Assembly: GCA_039654915.1 (NCBI GenBank)
Contig: CM077597.1
Coordinates: 80,354,001-80,418,000 of the forward strand
Source: Aquilaria yunnanensis
Lineage: Eukaryota; Streptophyta; Magnoliopsida; Malvales; Thymelaeaceae
DNA length: 64,000 nucleotides
Direction of reading: 5' to 3'
Position 1 is the stretch's first letter. Each line of letters begins with the position of its first letter. Below the pieces are notes generated by a model. That model made no database searches. It was not told the DNA's origin and worked only from the letters and a program-made list of their open reading frames with translations. Positions 22,378 through 35,360 of the stretch are shown one piece after another. The translations under genes and the position numbers were made by a program.

Positions 22378-25300
22378 ATGGAGGATAGATATAGGTTGGC
22401 TTCTCTGGAGGAATTGCCCTCAAATCTGGTTTTGGAAATTCTGACCTGCGGGAGGCTTAGTGCCATTGATCTTGTCTGTCTAGAGTTGACTTCTCAGCTA
22501 TTTGCTGGGAATGATGGGCTGTACCCTAATAAGTTCCGGTCACTGGTGGATTTCGCGGCATTCCAGCTTTGTGTATCAAATGATATATATGCTAGAATGA
22601 GCACGACTGCACAGAGCGGCCTCATTGAACGGTGTAATGGGAACTGGAAGCGGGTTCTTAGGTTCCTGCAGTCTGTGGAACAGTCATCCAATATGGTGGA
22701 GACCTCCGCAGGCAATGTACTATTTCTTACATTTTTCTATTATAGCATTTTGGATGATGTTTATTCCTAGGTGTTGACATAGAAGTAGGATTTTTCTAGA
22801 AGTAGGATTTTTCTATCAGTCACGACTTAAACTTTACTTCATAATCTTGCTCATTTAGTGAGCATTTGAGCTTTTATTGTTGCGGCAAAATCACATTAAA
22901 GGATTTGAAATTTTTTGGTCTCTTTCAAATGACTGTGCCTGGTGTTGGTCATTTTCTGAGATGAAATATGGAAGTATCTGGCTAAACATTTGCATGATTA
23001 TGCTACTAATAGTGTTCTTTTATCTCGTTATCTACTCCTTCCTCCCACAGTATCTCACTCTTCATGTGGTTCAGCAGATGCAAATCACAACAGGAAGGTA
23101 CCACACATTGCTGATTAACAAGTCATCAGTGTATTCTTGTGGTTCAAGCTTGAGTGGTGTCCTTGGTCATGGACCAGAAACAACGCAATGTGTAGGATTT
23201 ACCAGGCTGGACTTTCCTAGTTCAGCATGTGTTGTTCAAGTATCAGCCTCTCACAATCATGCTGCATTTATTTTGCAGTCTGGAGAGGTTTGTCAGTACC
23301 TCTTTTCTATTTACAACTTCTTACAGCAAAAGTTTCCAGTGCTGCTATCTTTTATGAGTTGATGACATCAATTTGCGTGTCAGATTCTGTTTCACATTCT
23401 TATGTCTTAGCAGAAAATGTCCGACATCAATTCCATTGGGACAGTAAGACGAAATGGAATGCAAATGATAATGGTGGTTTCTGACATTTCATGTGTCAAA
23501 TCAGGAAACTCCAAGTGTCTCAGCATTTGCTGCTATATATTTTTCAAAGTAGTAAAAGCAACGTTTTCTATATTTGGAATTTTGGACTAGAAACAATGTT
23601 ACTTGACGTAATTTGTATTTTGTTTCTTTGTTCTTCTTCATTGTTTTTTATCACATAAGAATAGCAAAAAACTTCTCTTCTTTTCACTTGTCCCTGTCGG
23701 TCACTCACGACTTCCTTCCTCTTGGTGCCATTAACTATGTCACATGGACTTGGCAATTTGGGTTACTGTACCTGCATCAATGAAATTTACATGACAAGGT
23801 GTATAGGTGTGGAATATGTGTTAGAAGTAGCTCTGTCTATTGGTGATTGAAGTTGAGAGATATAGACAAAGAAGCTGAAATGTAGTAGGAAAGACATTCT
23901 TGTGGCTTTGTTTCATTCTGTCAGCAGTACCACTGAAGTCTCCAGTGTTTCATGATTATGATTCATCAGGGTATAAGATGAAGTAATCCAGAAAAGAGAA
24001 AACAATCTCTCTGAAAAGTTAAATAAGCCTAAACTGGAATTATCTTGGTCGTGGGCTTGGCTTTAGATAAAGAACATCTATTTATCAAAGTTTCCCCTCA
24101 TTTTTGTAAGTTATCAACAGTAAGAATCCTTTCCCATGAAGCCTCCTAACCAACAACATTTAAGAAAATTCTGTACCATAAGCCATCTCAAAATATATTG
24201 CTTAGTAGCATGCAACATGGAATTTTTATGAGCGACCTTTTTGAAGACGTCTTTGCTGTTTACATGTCATTGGTCTCTCTTCTACAGTTCAAAAGTCCAT
24301 CTGTTGTGGACACATCCAAGCTCAACTATTGAATTAAAGTCTGCATTTGTTTTCTAAATGCCAAGACGTTTTGCACCATTAGCAAGGCTTTTGAATACGG
24401 CCATCTCTTCACCTTTGCATTTTTTATCTTCAACCATGTTCCTACCTGGTAAACGTAGAAATCATATTCTCTGAGCACTAAAATCTGATGATTCCTCATT
24501 TATTAGTATGTTCATAAATTGCTGTATGAATGATATTTTTCTCATTCATGATGTATTTTTTGCATATGTTGTGGCTGTTATCAGTAGCACTTTATTTCTT
24601 TTCTACCATATTTTGTAGTATTTCTTTTTCTTTTAGCCTTAACAACTACAAGTAACAGGTTGGTAAATGCATGTGACTGCAAAGATGCTCTGATTTCTGA
24701 TGCAGGTTTTTACATGTGGAGATAATTCTTCATATTGCTGTGGACACAGAGATACAAGCCGCCCAATTTTTAGACCAAGGTTGGTCGAAGCACTGAAGGG
24801 GATTCCCTGTAAACAGGTAGCTTGCAGATGACCATTATTACTATTATCATAGTTTAAGGACTAGTGGGCTGTGGGAATATGACCCATTTTTTTCAAGCTA
24901 TTGGCCTTTTCTGCATCATTTCTGATTGATCATGGGTCACAGATTTTGTAACTAAAGTCCTCTTATTAGTTGTGTATAGCTTCACAATTTCTATTGTTCT
25001 TATTTTTACCCATGTTTTACTGTAGTTAAAGGCATACCTTGATTATATAGCCTGAAATAAAAAAAGCCTATTTTTGGCTCTTGGAGCTTTGGAACTTATG
25101 CATTTAGATTCTTGACCATTCCATTTTTATTCATTTGGGAACTTTTAAGAGATGCATTTCTTTATCGTTAAAAGGTTGTCAAGGAAAGATGGCCCTCAGG
25201 CTGAGATGATGTTACAGTAGTGCTAGAACCCCAAGGATAACTTTTCAGATTGCAATTGTAACCTGGATTATCTCTCCTAAGCTCATCTCACTCCTGAGGA

Positions 25301-28163
25301 AGTTCGCTTTGAACTTTTCACATTCATCATAAAGTGAAAAAAAGAGGAAAAAAGAAAAAAGATATTTTGATCTTTCCAGGAAAAGATATTTTGATCTTTC
25401 CAGGGATATCCTATCTGGTATTGGTTTTATCGCATTTATCAAAAACACGAAGAACAGTTATAGAAAAGAAAAACTTTTCTAACTTGCTGCATTTTAATTC
25501 TTATGTTCGTTGAAAGGATGTTTTCATCTTGCTGTATGCATTTAGATCTGCTCTGTCAGTATTTCCTTGGATCTTGCCAATATTTGTGGAAAACGTGCAT
25601 ATGTAGATAGTACATTGTTATTGTTATTGTCCTTCTGAGCCATCCATAAAAATGCTTTTGAACTTGGTACTACAGAAGCCTTTGCCCTTTGGAAAATTAG
25701 TGAATGTACTTAATCTGAGTATGATTTTAATTCAGTCTCCTATTGTGTGAATGCACTTCTTACTCTGAAATCTCATATGATCCCAAGGAATTGATTTCTT
25801 GATTTCTAATTGTGGTTGTTGCATATTCTTCGTACATTGGTGAGGTTTGTAGGCTGAAAGCTGTTCATTAAGTTAACTATGGTTCCTTCATATATGTGTT
25901 TCCAGGTAGCTGCAGGGCTTAATTTTACCGTGTTCCTCACAAGAAAAGGCCATGTTTACACATGTGGAACCAATACACATGGCCAACTGGGTCATGGAGA
26001 CAATAGAGACCAGCCAATACCCAAAATCGTGGAACAACTTGAGAGAGTTGGCTGTGTAGTTCAGATAGCTGCTGGGCCAAGCTATGTCCTCGCTGTAACT
26101 GATGATGGATCTGTTTACTCTTTCGGTTCTGGTTCAAACTTTTGTCTTGGCCATGGCGAGCAGCATAATGAGATGCTACCACGTGCGATTCAAACTTTTA
26201 GGAGAAAGTGCATTCACGTGGTCCGCGTCTCGGCTGGTGATGAGCATGCAGTGGCACTTGATTCAAGTGGATATGTTAGTTTCTGCACCTAAGCTGGCAT
26301 CCTATCATCTCCATCTTAATTTTTTTCTTATGCCTTCTATGTTTATTGTAGGTATATACCTGGGGAAAGGGTTACTGTGGTGCATTAGGCCATGGAGAAG
26401 AGATCGATAAGACTCTCCCTGAGCTCTTGAATGGTCTTAAGAATTACCTTGCTGTGCAGGTTGGTATTATCCATCTAACTTGAGACGTATGTTTATCTCA
26501 ATCCAAAATATGCTTTCTCAATATGCTGTTGCATATTATACTCTTGACACTATATTCACAGCTTGAGGTCCCGAGTTGCCAATACCATATAGAATTGTGT
26601 TACAAAAACCTATAAAGATATTATTTCTTTGTCATTACTAGACCAATAACCTATAAAGATATCATTGTTACAAAAACCCATACGACTTCCAATCTAATAT
26701 AGATGATCCATATTGGGAGTTTGACTCTCAGGCACAGCCCATGCCTGTGAATTTTTGGTGGATGATCCAAAACGAGTAATACAAATCATACTTTTACATC
26801 ACCCATACTGGTATGTCTCCCATAGTACAGCCTGGACAAGCAAAAACTTGGCTGTTATTTTACTTTTCCCTGTGCTGGTAGCTCTGTTTGTGCCAGCTGT
26901 TACATTATGAAACAAATAACATTTCCTTCCCTTGTATTTGCATTCTGCGAAAATCTTGAAATTGAGTTATAGGCAGAAACAAAACCATCACATGCAGATA
27001 AAAGTAAGCAAGTTTCTCCTATCCTCCAGTTTGCTTCTATTTCAACAGTGGGGGTCTTTATTAGCAGATATCTAGGTGGTTTAAACCCTTGCATTTTTTT
27101 TTTTTGCATTTATACTGACATAGAAACTCTTTAAGTTGTTGGTATTTCGTCATGCATTCCTGCTTGCATACTTATGCTATCTTCTTCAATTTTTGTGATA
27201 TCTTAGGAGTACAGGCTTAAGCTTCACCCTGATATATCTGTTTCAATTAGAATTTTATTAGAACAAAGAACTTGCTTTTGCAGCTTTTCAATGGAAATAA
27301 CATTGTTTATGTGGATCACGGGTGCAACTTGCTTTAGATACTAAATGCTCTGTTCTATCTGTAAACAACAGAGGCTTAGCCTAACAGTTAAGGCTTATGG
27401 TTTTTACAGGAGGTCCAAAATTCAAATCTCTACTCCTTTTTTGGTATGTGCCCCAAAAAAATGGCATGATACTGTTGAGGAGTTAGGTTTATACCATCAG
27501 TTTTTTTGTTGTGAACTGATAGCTGATTGTACCCTGCTTTCTGCGTGTGCCCTTTTTAATCTATTCTGTCAAGATCAGGATTCACATTATTAACTTCTAG
27601 CTGCTGGAAGTCCACACCCCCTAGTTGATTCAACCCAGTTCTAGTACCCCAATGGCTCATGGCCTCCTTCCCTAACCTCACTTTGAACTAATACTGATAG
27701 GACTAAAAAGGGACACGACTTCTGTAGATTTGGTAGATTTGCAGGTCCTTTTTTTTGTTCACTTTATGTGTGGGTGCAGTTTGAAAACATGACCATGTAA
27801 TTCTATGTTGTTTCATGGTGAATTTGTTATATCTGATGGGCCGGTTATCTCTTGTTGCAGGTCTGTGCAAGAAAGAGGAAAACATTTGTTTTAGTTGATG
27901 GTGGCTATGTCTACGGTTTTGGGTGGATGGGATTTGGAAGCCTCGGTTTTCCAGATCGAGCAGTTTCTGATAAAGTTATGAAGCCTCGAGTCCTGGATAG
28001 CTTAAGAGGCCATCACATCTCTCAGATCAGCACTGGGTTGTACCATACTGTCGTCGTGAGTAACCAAGGGAGGATTTTCGGTTTTGGGGACAATGAACGA
28101 GCTCAACTCGGACATGACACATTGAGAGGATGCCTTGAACCCAGAGAAATATTTGTTCACTGA
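22378..28163 (+). CDS. RCC1-repeat family protein with F-box-like N-terminus, six exons
   Basis: Exons: 22378-22716, 23078-23287, 24706-24816, 25906-26274, 26352-26459 and 27861-28163. All borders are GT-AG and every exon is a whole number of codons, giving about 479 aa. The N-terminus (LEELPSNLVLEILTCGRL, residues 9-26) resembles an F-box. From about residue 114 the protein is built of RCC1 blades, seen as repeated VYSCGSS, GVLGHG, VYTCGTN, GQLGHGD, VYSFGSG, LGHGE, VYTWGKG, ALGHGEE, VYGFGWMGFGSLG and RIFGFGDN. RCC1 repeats form a beta propeller; family members include chromatin-bound exchange factors and UVR8, and the target of this one is not known. The UVR8 tryptophan cluster is not evident, so a UV-B receptor role is not supported. 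The protein ends within the last blade, as is normal. Introns 2, 3 and 5 exceed 1 kb. Confidence 0.9.
27370..27480 (+). mobile_element. SINE-like insertion in intron 5 of the RCC1 gene
   Basis: TTAGCCTAACAGTTAAGG (A-box-like) is followed about 40 bp later by GGTCCAAAATTCAAATCTC (B-box-like). This is the layout of a tRNA-derived SINE head. The 3' end is not clear. Confidence 0.4.
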
Positions 28164-30040
28164 ATGGTAGCTGGTGGTTAGAGCTTTGATCTCATGTTTT
28201 GAGTTAAAGATTTCTAGAACAATTATTATTTTTTTTTCTCTACTTCCCGAAGTTTTCTTCTTTTGCCTTTTCAAGAATGCCTTTGGAATTGGATAAGATT
28301 GATTGACAATATGGTTGAATTCATTTTGTGTATCAAGAAGCTGAATATGTGATTATTCGTTCTAACCTCTTACAGTTCTAGAAGGCTATTCATTTGGCAT
28401 AAATACTTCCTATTGAGCTCTCCAGTCAATAATTTGACAGACCATGCGCATTTGTGACAGTCACAGAGTCACAGAGTCACAGAGGCATTTTCATTTGTAA
28501 GAGCATGTCATACTCTATATGAAATTTTTAAAGTTAATTGCTTTTGTTTTTTTTTTGTGTAAAAATAGAATTAGTGTTCGGCAACCTATAAAAATTTATT
28601 AAACCAAATTTTAGTAAGTTAACTTCGTGTCATCCTGCAACCCCAACTTCCCAATTTCTCTGTTGTTTGTGAAGGAATTTCTTTTTGTAAAAGTTCCGTT
28701 GAACTTTGGTAAATTATTCAATGAGCCCTCCTTAGGATGGTAACGGGATAGATCGAGTGGGGGTATCTTTTACCCGTCATCCATGCCCATGAATTTTTTT
28801 GTACCCACCATCCTATGGGCATCTATCAGTTGGTGAAATTTTTTACCCGTGTCCATTACCATCACCCGTAGGTAATCCATACTGTATCTGCCTGAAGTTT
28901 TGTTTTAAGAAAAGAAAATCTCAAAATCAAGCAGCTGAGCAGTTTTGATAAACCATTAATCATATGCCTGTAACAATCTGCTACTGTTTATAATATCAAT
29001 TATTTGAAAGTATGCAATTGATTAATGTACCCGTGATTTCGTATACCTCTTGACTGGTTTCCCTATTTTCCAAGCCTAATAATAATGCACTGAGACATTA
29101 TTTATGCCTTCCTTATCTTATAGGCATCTTGTTCGGCAAGATTTTCATGTACTCTTAAGATATACCATCAGCTTATCAAGCATAAGAGAAACTTTGACCT
29201 ATGGTATATTATGAATTTTAACTTTGCGGGTATGATGCGTAAATCCATCATGAATACTAAATATCCGTCAACACCTGTTACTCATCAGATGGCAGACGGG
29301 TATCTTTTGCTGCCCATGCCTGCTTTGTTGTGGGTATTTTTACTCATTTATCTGTCCATTACAAGCAGATATCTGCGTGTAGTGGATGTTGCCTACCTGT
29401 CTGTCATCCATGGTCCTCATAGGGCTTTCTAGTTACGGCCGGATGGTTAAGAAAAGAAGAGTTCAGTAACCTATTGCGCAGAAGTTTAGAAGTACAACCC
29501 TCCATGATTTTATGATTCTTTTCTAATTCTTTAGAAAAATGCAGTGGATTTCGCTTTAAAAATATGGTTCTATGCACATCCTTTAAATATTCTATTTGGA
29601 TTTTAATTATAAGTAGGATTAGTTAAGCGTCTCTTTCGCACAAAATGTCATTGTCGACAAATAATTGACCTTTTGCTGGAAAAATGGACCAAGTCTAGTT
29701 CAGACCGTCACTTAATTAAGCATGTAATTATCAGTCACTAATCACAAAATAGAATTAAAGTATAGGTCGGTTTTTATCTTTAGACAGTTCTGAAAAGAGA
29801 CTTGGGAAATGGACAAATTAATTGGAAGACCCTTATTTGCCACAAATTAGTCGTTTCTACTTCCCTGTGGAAATGGTTGAGTGGTTGGTTTTCTCTACAT
29901 TTGTTGCTTACTATTGATTACACGATTGGGAAGTAAAATTTCAATTCTTATGAATTGTTTGTTATGACTTATGAGTTTAACAACTTAGGCTTAATTTAGT
30001 ATTTAAAACTTGTAATTAATACATGTAATTAGGTACAAAT
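28164..30040. other. Intergenic DNA with possible hAT-type remnants
   Basis: No gene. 28733-28870 starts TAGGATGGTAACGGG and contains GGGTATCTTTTACCCG; 29290-29425 contains ACGGGTATCTTTTGC and ends CATCCATGGTCCTCATAGGGC. Such TAGGGATGGCAACGGG-like sequences mark hAT-family ends, but paired ends and an 8-bp duplication could not be fixed. GTCACAGA is repeated in tandem near 28460-28485. Confidence 0.35.
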
Positions 30041-30044
30041 CAAA

Positions 30045-30150
30045 ATCTCTATCTCTTTTACCTAGTGGCTAAGAGATCAGAAGGATATGAGAGATATTAG
30101 GAGTTCAAACCTTAATCTCCCCATTCTTCCGTATAATAACTTTTACACTT
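30045..30150 (+). mobile_element. SINE-like copy
   Basis: ACCTAGTGGCTAAGAG (A box) and GGAGTTCAAACCTTAATC (B box) sit about 45 bp apart, followed by a pyrimidine-rich stretch. This is consistent with a tRNA-derived SINE. Confidence 0.42.
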
Positions 30151-30289
30151 GTTTGGATGCCTTCTAGGTGGGCAGTTTTCGTTTTCCTTGCATATAAGTA
30201 CTCACAACTCTTATACTTCATATAAATACTTTTGATTAAAAAAAAACTATCACCGAAAGATTATTTGAAAAAGAAAAAGAAATTAAATT

Positions 30290-33200
30290 TAAATACTTAG
30301 AAAGGAAACATTTGATCCTTAACAAACCAAGCCGAACTTCCACATGAACTTCAATTAATTTCTTTCTCATTGATGTGGTTTAGATGGCAGAAAAGAGCTG
30401 ATAATGGTGGTGGTTACTTTCCAATGCTTACAGCAAGTTAGCAACCAAAATTGTACTCCACTGAAGACAGTTCCATATGTCCAGAAAATAATACTTGTGA
30501 CCAAAATACATGTCAGAACATTCATGGCTGGTTTCTTCGGTCCTATGTATCTATTATGAGAGGTTTTTTTTTTTTTTTTTTGTTTCTATACTTAGAAATA
30601 TCTGTACAATATGTAAAGAATGGGAGGTACTTATAATAATTAAGAAAAGAGGGGGATTTCCATTTTTTCTGGATCCAGAAGACATCTAGACAAGTATGAA
30701 GCCATTGTATATTTGTTGCATGGGAGGAATAAGGAGGTCATGATTCGAACCCTAAGCCCAAAAACAGAGTTATATTAACTAAAGTGGTGTTCACGAACTC
30801 ACTTTTATTTAAACAATGAGTAAAAAATGCAAAGATTAAATATGGACCGCACTTTAATTTTTTATTGGATTTCACTATTTCAAATAAAAGTCTAGGGGAA
30901 AAAAGCAAACACATACACATTAGTATCTTTACATGAAATTTTTGAAACAAAAATTTGAGTTACTCGTTACAAACCTTTTTTGTTTTTCTTCTTTTTATCT
31001 TAAAGTCATGGCTTAAATGCAATAGTAACTCTTGTGTTTTGCTTAATTGGTTTAGTTATCTCACAAATTACGAGTCAACCTATAGTTATTAAACTTCACA
31101 AATCAAGATAAGCTTAAATTTCAAACAAATCATACTAATCTCTAATAGAAATGTTAGTGTCATCAAAGAAATAAATCATTTTCTACTTGTTTTTCATTGT
31201 GAAAATAAACCCTTCTATATTTGAATTCTTTTATTCTAAGAAAATTAGAAATAGCATTGTAGACAATCCACCTTAAAAATGGGATACCGCTCTTTAATTT
31301 GTTTAAAAAATTAACTAAATATTAAATATTTTACCCATAAAAGCAACAATATTATTTCTTTTTGAAATTGATTTTTAAAGTTTCTAAATAAATTTAAAGA
31401 CTTATTCAATTTAAATTTAAATGTAAAGCTTGTATATATTTAGTAACTATAGAAGTACTTTATTTTAAAAATAAATAAAATTTAATAACTTACTTCAAGT
31501 TAAAACTAAAATTTACTCAAAATAATATTTATTTCTACATATACTATTAGGAGTTAAATAATTTTTATTTAGATAGTCATGTTTTTTTTAATACTAAAAA
31601 ATTTACAAGAGCATGATCATAGGAGGTATATTCTCTTTAGATAGTTATATTATAATTTAAAATTTAGTTTTTGATCAATTTAAATTTTAGAATAGATTGT
31701 AACTTAGGTTTATATAGACCTCACTTTAAAAATACTCTGAATCCGCCACTGTCGGAGCCTCCTCAATGTTCCTTTAACCACTGCAATGAGAAGCTGGTAA
31801 CATAACCGGAGTTAAAATCTCACCTTACGCATTTAAAAACATTAAGAGAAAGGAAACTTTATGTTGAAAACTTCATTCGTTCATAGATATTTACAAAATG
31901 ACAATCAATAGATAGCAAACAAACGTTATTCCAAATATGATATATTTAACAATATTCGTAATCCGCTTTAGAGTTCCAATAATTTATAAAGGCAAAATAT
32001 CACAAACTCCGAACCTCTAATTCTAAGATTCACACACACACCTTAGGGCAGGTGTGTTACTGCCCCTGAGAATTTCGTAAGTTTGTAAATATGAGGTACT
32101 AAGTTAGCCATTGTATGAGAAACTAAGGACCAGGTGCGTGTTTTGCTCCCCAAACTGGCCGAAGAATATAAAAGGTTAAATGGCACAAACAGTGCTAAAT
32201 CTTTACTTTTCATTCCAAATTTACACAAAACCTCTGAAAAATTGTATATCCATCCTAAATCATTCTCTCTTAGCATCTCTCTGTCTCTCTCTCCCCAATA
32301 ATCTACTTCAGTGATGATTAATAAAAACAAAATAATTATTTTACTAATTTTGATTTAAAAAATATATTATTTTAATCCATATACACCTAATAATTTTTTA
32401 AATAACTTTTTTTATAAAATTTAATTTTTATAAATAATTATTTAAATAATTTTTTTTCTCTTAGATTTTGATCGTTGCTCGTCTCACTTCCATTTCGCCT
32501 CTAACCCCCCAACCTAAAATCCTCACTCCGCCACTGTCTATATATATGTGTATATATGTATTAATGTTAACCTCTAAAACTCTAGATAAAGACAATACGT
32601 TAGAGTGGATTTTCCTACGTTGTCAATTACAACTTGCAATTATGTTAAACAATGGCAATTAATCAATCTGCAATTATGTTAAACAATGGCAATTAGTGTT
32701 AACCTCTAAAATTCTAGATAAAGACGGTACATTAGAGTGGGGCAAGTATGTTAATTAAGATTTTATATGCAATTAATCAATCTGCCTCTGCCTCTAATTG
32801 CAACTTGCAATGCCTACCCTCCCACCAAGTACAAAAGATAATGGCACTAATAAAGAAATTGGAGCGAAAACTACCCACCTGTCCAAATCTTCAGAGTAAC
32901 TTTGCCGAACTTATGTTCATAAAGTGGAATCAACATGTATGTTAAATAATGTTTTAGTAGCTTTTAACACATTATTTATTTGATGAGTCTTTTCTCCCAA
33001 CTGTAACCTATAATCTTAATTTTTTTTCCAAAATAAAAGCATCATATATTAATTATGATTTTCTTTTTACCAAAATTTATTAGAGAAATATAAACTACAA
33101 ATCAACTATTAATGAAAGAAAATTAGAAAATGGGATTAAACTAAATATTTTTAAAGTGAAATATTTGATTCTTAAACTCTGAAGGCAACTCCAACATGAG

Positions 33201-34015
33201 CTTCAATTACAGGCAGTTCATTTGCTGAGGACAAAAGCAGGGGAACGCGTTTTTATCCTCGTGTGAGTCACATGGATGTGGGCCTAGTTGACGAGTGTAA
33301 GAAAACCGGCCTTATTGTCGTTGTTATTACAAGTTGTTGCCATTGGGAAACACGGTAAAAGAAACGAAGCCAGGTGATAGGGTTGGTTTTCGTCTCCAAA
33401 GGCAATCGGCGGCCTAGCGTTCACCTCATGGTGGGATAATGAGGGGGTAAGAGAAACATACCAGCCTCGTTTGGCGTGGAGGATCGATTGGGTCGAAAAC
33501 GTGTGACGGTGCCGGTGCAATAGGAGAAAGGGGAAACAATTGGAGACCAAGGAAACGGGAAGCAGACCCAGGGGATAAAGCCAGCTGAGCGATGGTGGAC
33601 TTGTTACCAGACTCTCACACGTCGGAGGAGCATGTTGAAGACAACAATGGAGTACACGGTGGCGGCTTAAACTTTCAGCCACTGAGCTTCATCATGAGGA
33701 GGACAGTGGCATTTGAGGGTAAATAACGCATTCATTAGCGCTAATTCTCTAAAGTGCCCCACACAGTCAAAACCCAAATCTGGTCAAAACGTGATAATAA
33801 AACACGAGCCCCACATATGGACTGGGCCTAATTTCTTTGTCATGGTGCGATTGACGAGGAAGAAAATATCTAATAATGGAATTCGCTTACAGCAACCAAA
33901 ATTGTACTATACTAGACACAGTTCCACATGTCCAAAAAAAAAAACATTTATGATCAAAATACGTGTTAGAACACACATGGTCGGTTACTTCTGTCCAAAG
34001 TAGCTATATTCGTCG
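30290..34015. repeat. Diverged duplicated blocks in an AT-rich intergenic region
   Basis: 30300-30360 resembles 33160-33220 (both: ACATTTGATCCTTAA / TATTTGATTCTTAA, then CTTCAATTA). 30425-30560 resembles 33885-34010 (shared AGCAACCAAAATTGTACT, AGTTCCAYATGTCC). The two halves are adjacent in the first copy but about 660 bp apart in the second. 33220-33720, which separates them, is GC-richer and carries an unsupported minus-strand frame. 32568-32770 also holds local duplications, including CAATTATGTTAAACAATGGC twice. Confidence 0.5.
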
Positions 34016-34619
34016 TTAAAATCTCACCCAATCTTTTGTTTTTTTTTTGTTAATCGAAACCAACTAAGTATAAAGAAGAGTTAAGAGAGCATACAAGAAG
34101 CAAGCTAGTGAGCAGAAGTAACTTTCTGCCTCAAACTCATGATCAAAAAATAATGCTGAAGAGAGTTCATTAGTTGTGTAGCTTGACGATTAAAAGTAGT
34201 GAGATCATAACTAAATGATAGAGTACCAAAGAGTGTTTGGAGAGCTTAAAAGCAGTCTGTTGGAATTGTTAATGATGAAAGACAGTGGTTGACTGTATAA
34301 CTAACCACTCTATGAATAGCCTGAAGTTTTGCTTTTAAAGCGAAGTCGCAACAAGGAATCATATAACTTTTTTTTACAAATATGGGCACCATTGACTCCT
34401 AACCAAACCTAGGCCACTGCACTAATTCAGTTTAAGCTTGGTAACACCCCATCCATGATAGATAATTCTGGCTTTGAGATAAGCAGATGATCCCAACCCT
34501 TATCCTGTTAACCACATAGTATAGGAAGAGGATTATATGGAAATAAGGAGATTTTATGTTAAAAGTCCCTCACCATAGAAAGCTGAAGTATGAGTGCATC
34601 TCTTCTGGCAATTAAAGAT
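34016..34619. other. Intergenic DNA
   Basis: No coding or repeat signal I can support. Confidence 0.4.
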
Positions 34620-35360
34620 GGAGCATGCAATGCAATCTATTGGAAAGTGGACTCATTACGACCGAACCATATGGTCCATAGGGTAGATAACGGAAATCTA
34701 AGCCAATTTAGAAGGTGATGTTTCAGTTGGGTCAAAAGAGAAGCAAGCCAAGTCTTGAAAGACAAAATAAACAAAGGTTTTTGACGTGAACAAAAATTTC
34801 CATGGATATCCTGGGAGCCTGCAAACTTCCAAAAAAGATGGAACATTGTCTCTAGGGAAGAATGACATCAAGGGCATAAAGGATCCACCAAACCCCCATA
34901 GGCAGCAAGCTAACCCTTGCTGATAGAGCCCGAGATAAACATTTCCACAAAAATGATTTAAATTTATGAGAGATCTTGGATGCCCGTATAGACTTAAGAA
35001 TGGACAAAACTCAGGATGTGGCGAGCAATCCAAGGCACTACCTACAGAGTTGAGAAAAGATTATGATTGCTTTCGCAATTATAGCCTTATTTTACAATGA
35101 AGGAACCTGACGCATTTTCAAGCCAGGAAATAACATCCCATGCATCCATACCATAAATGGGGAATAATAGGAATAATAGGTTGCACAATCTGCAGTAAGA
35201 AAAGGTTATGAAACATTGACAATTTCCAATGGTGTTCTTGAAAATCATAAAGATTAGAGACCCAAATCTTGGGATCTTTGACCACATCTCCTGCAATAAA
35301 ACTTTATCTTGAAAATCTAAGTACATAAAGTCACCAAAAATTTTTATCTTCATTTAGAAA
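34620..35360 (-). pseudogene. LINE retrotransposon fragment (C-terminal part of RT ORF)
   Basis: Minus-strand pieces in several frames match the end of a plant LINE ORF2. 35160-35087 reads AWDVISWLENASGSFIVK, as in the segment before the zinc-binding domain. 34880-34830 reads DPLCP, a stop where tryptophan is expected, then CHSSLETMFHLFWKF, as in the zf-RVT domain. 34700-34640 reads LWTIWFGRNESTF. The order is correct but frames shift repeatedly, so this is an old, dead copy. The endonuclease and RT core are missing. Confidence 0.72.

Noticed and set aside
33284..33682. 132-codon minus-strand frame
   Set aside because: It lies in a GC-richer patch between duplicated blocks, has low-complexity His/Ser/Pro content, and shows no signal, domain or splice context.
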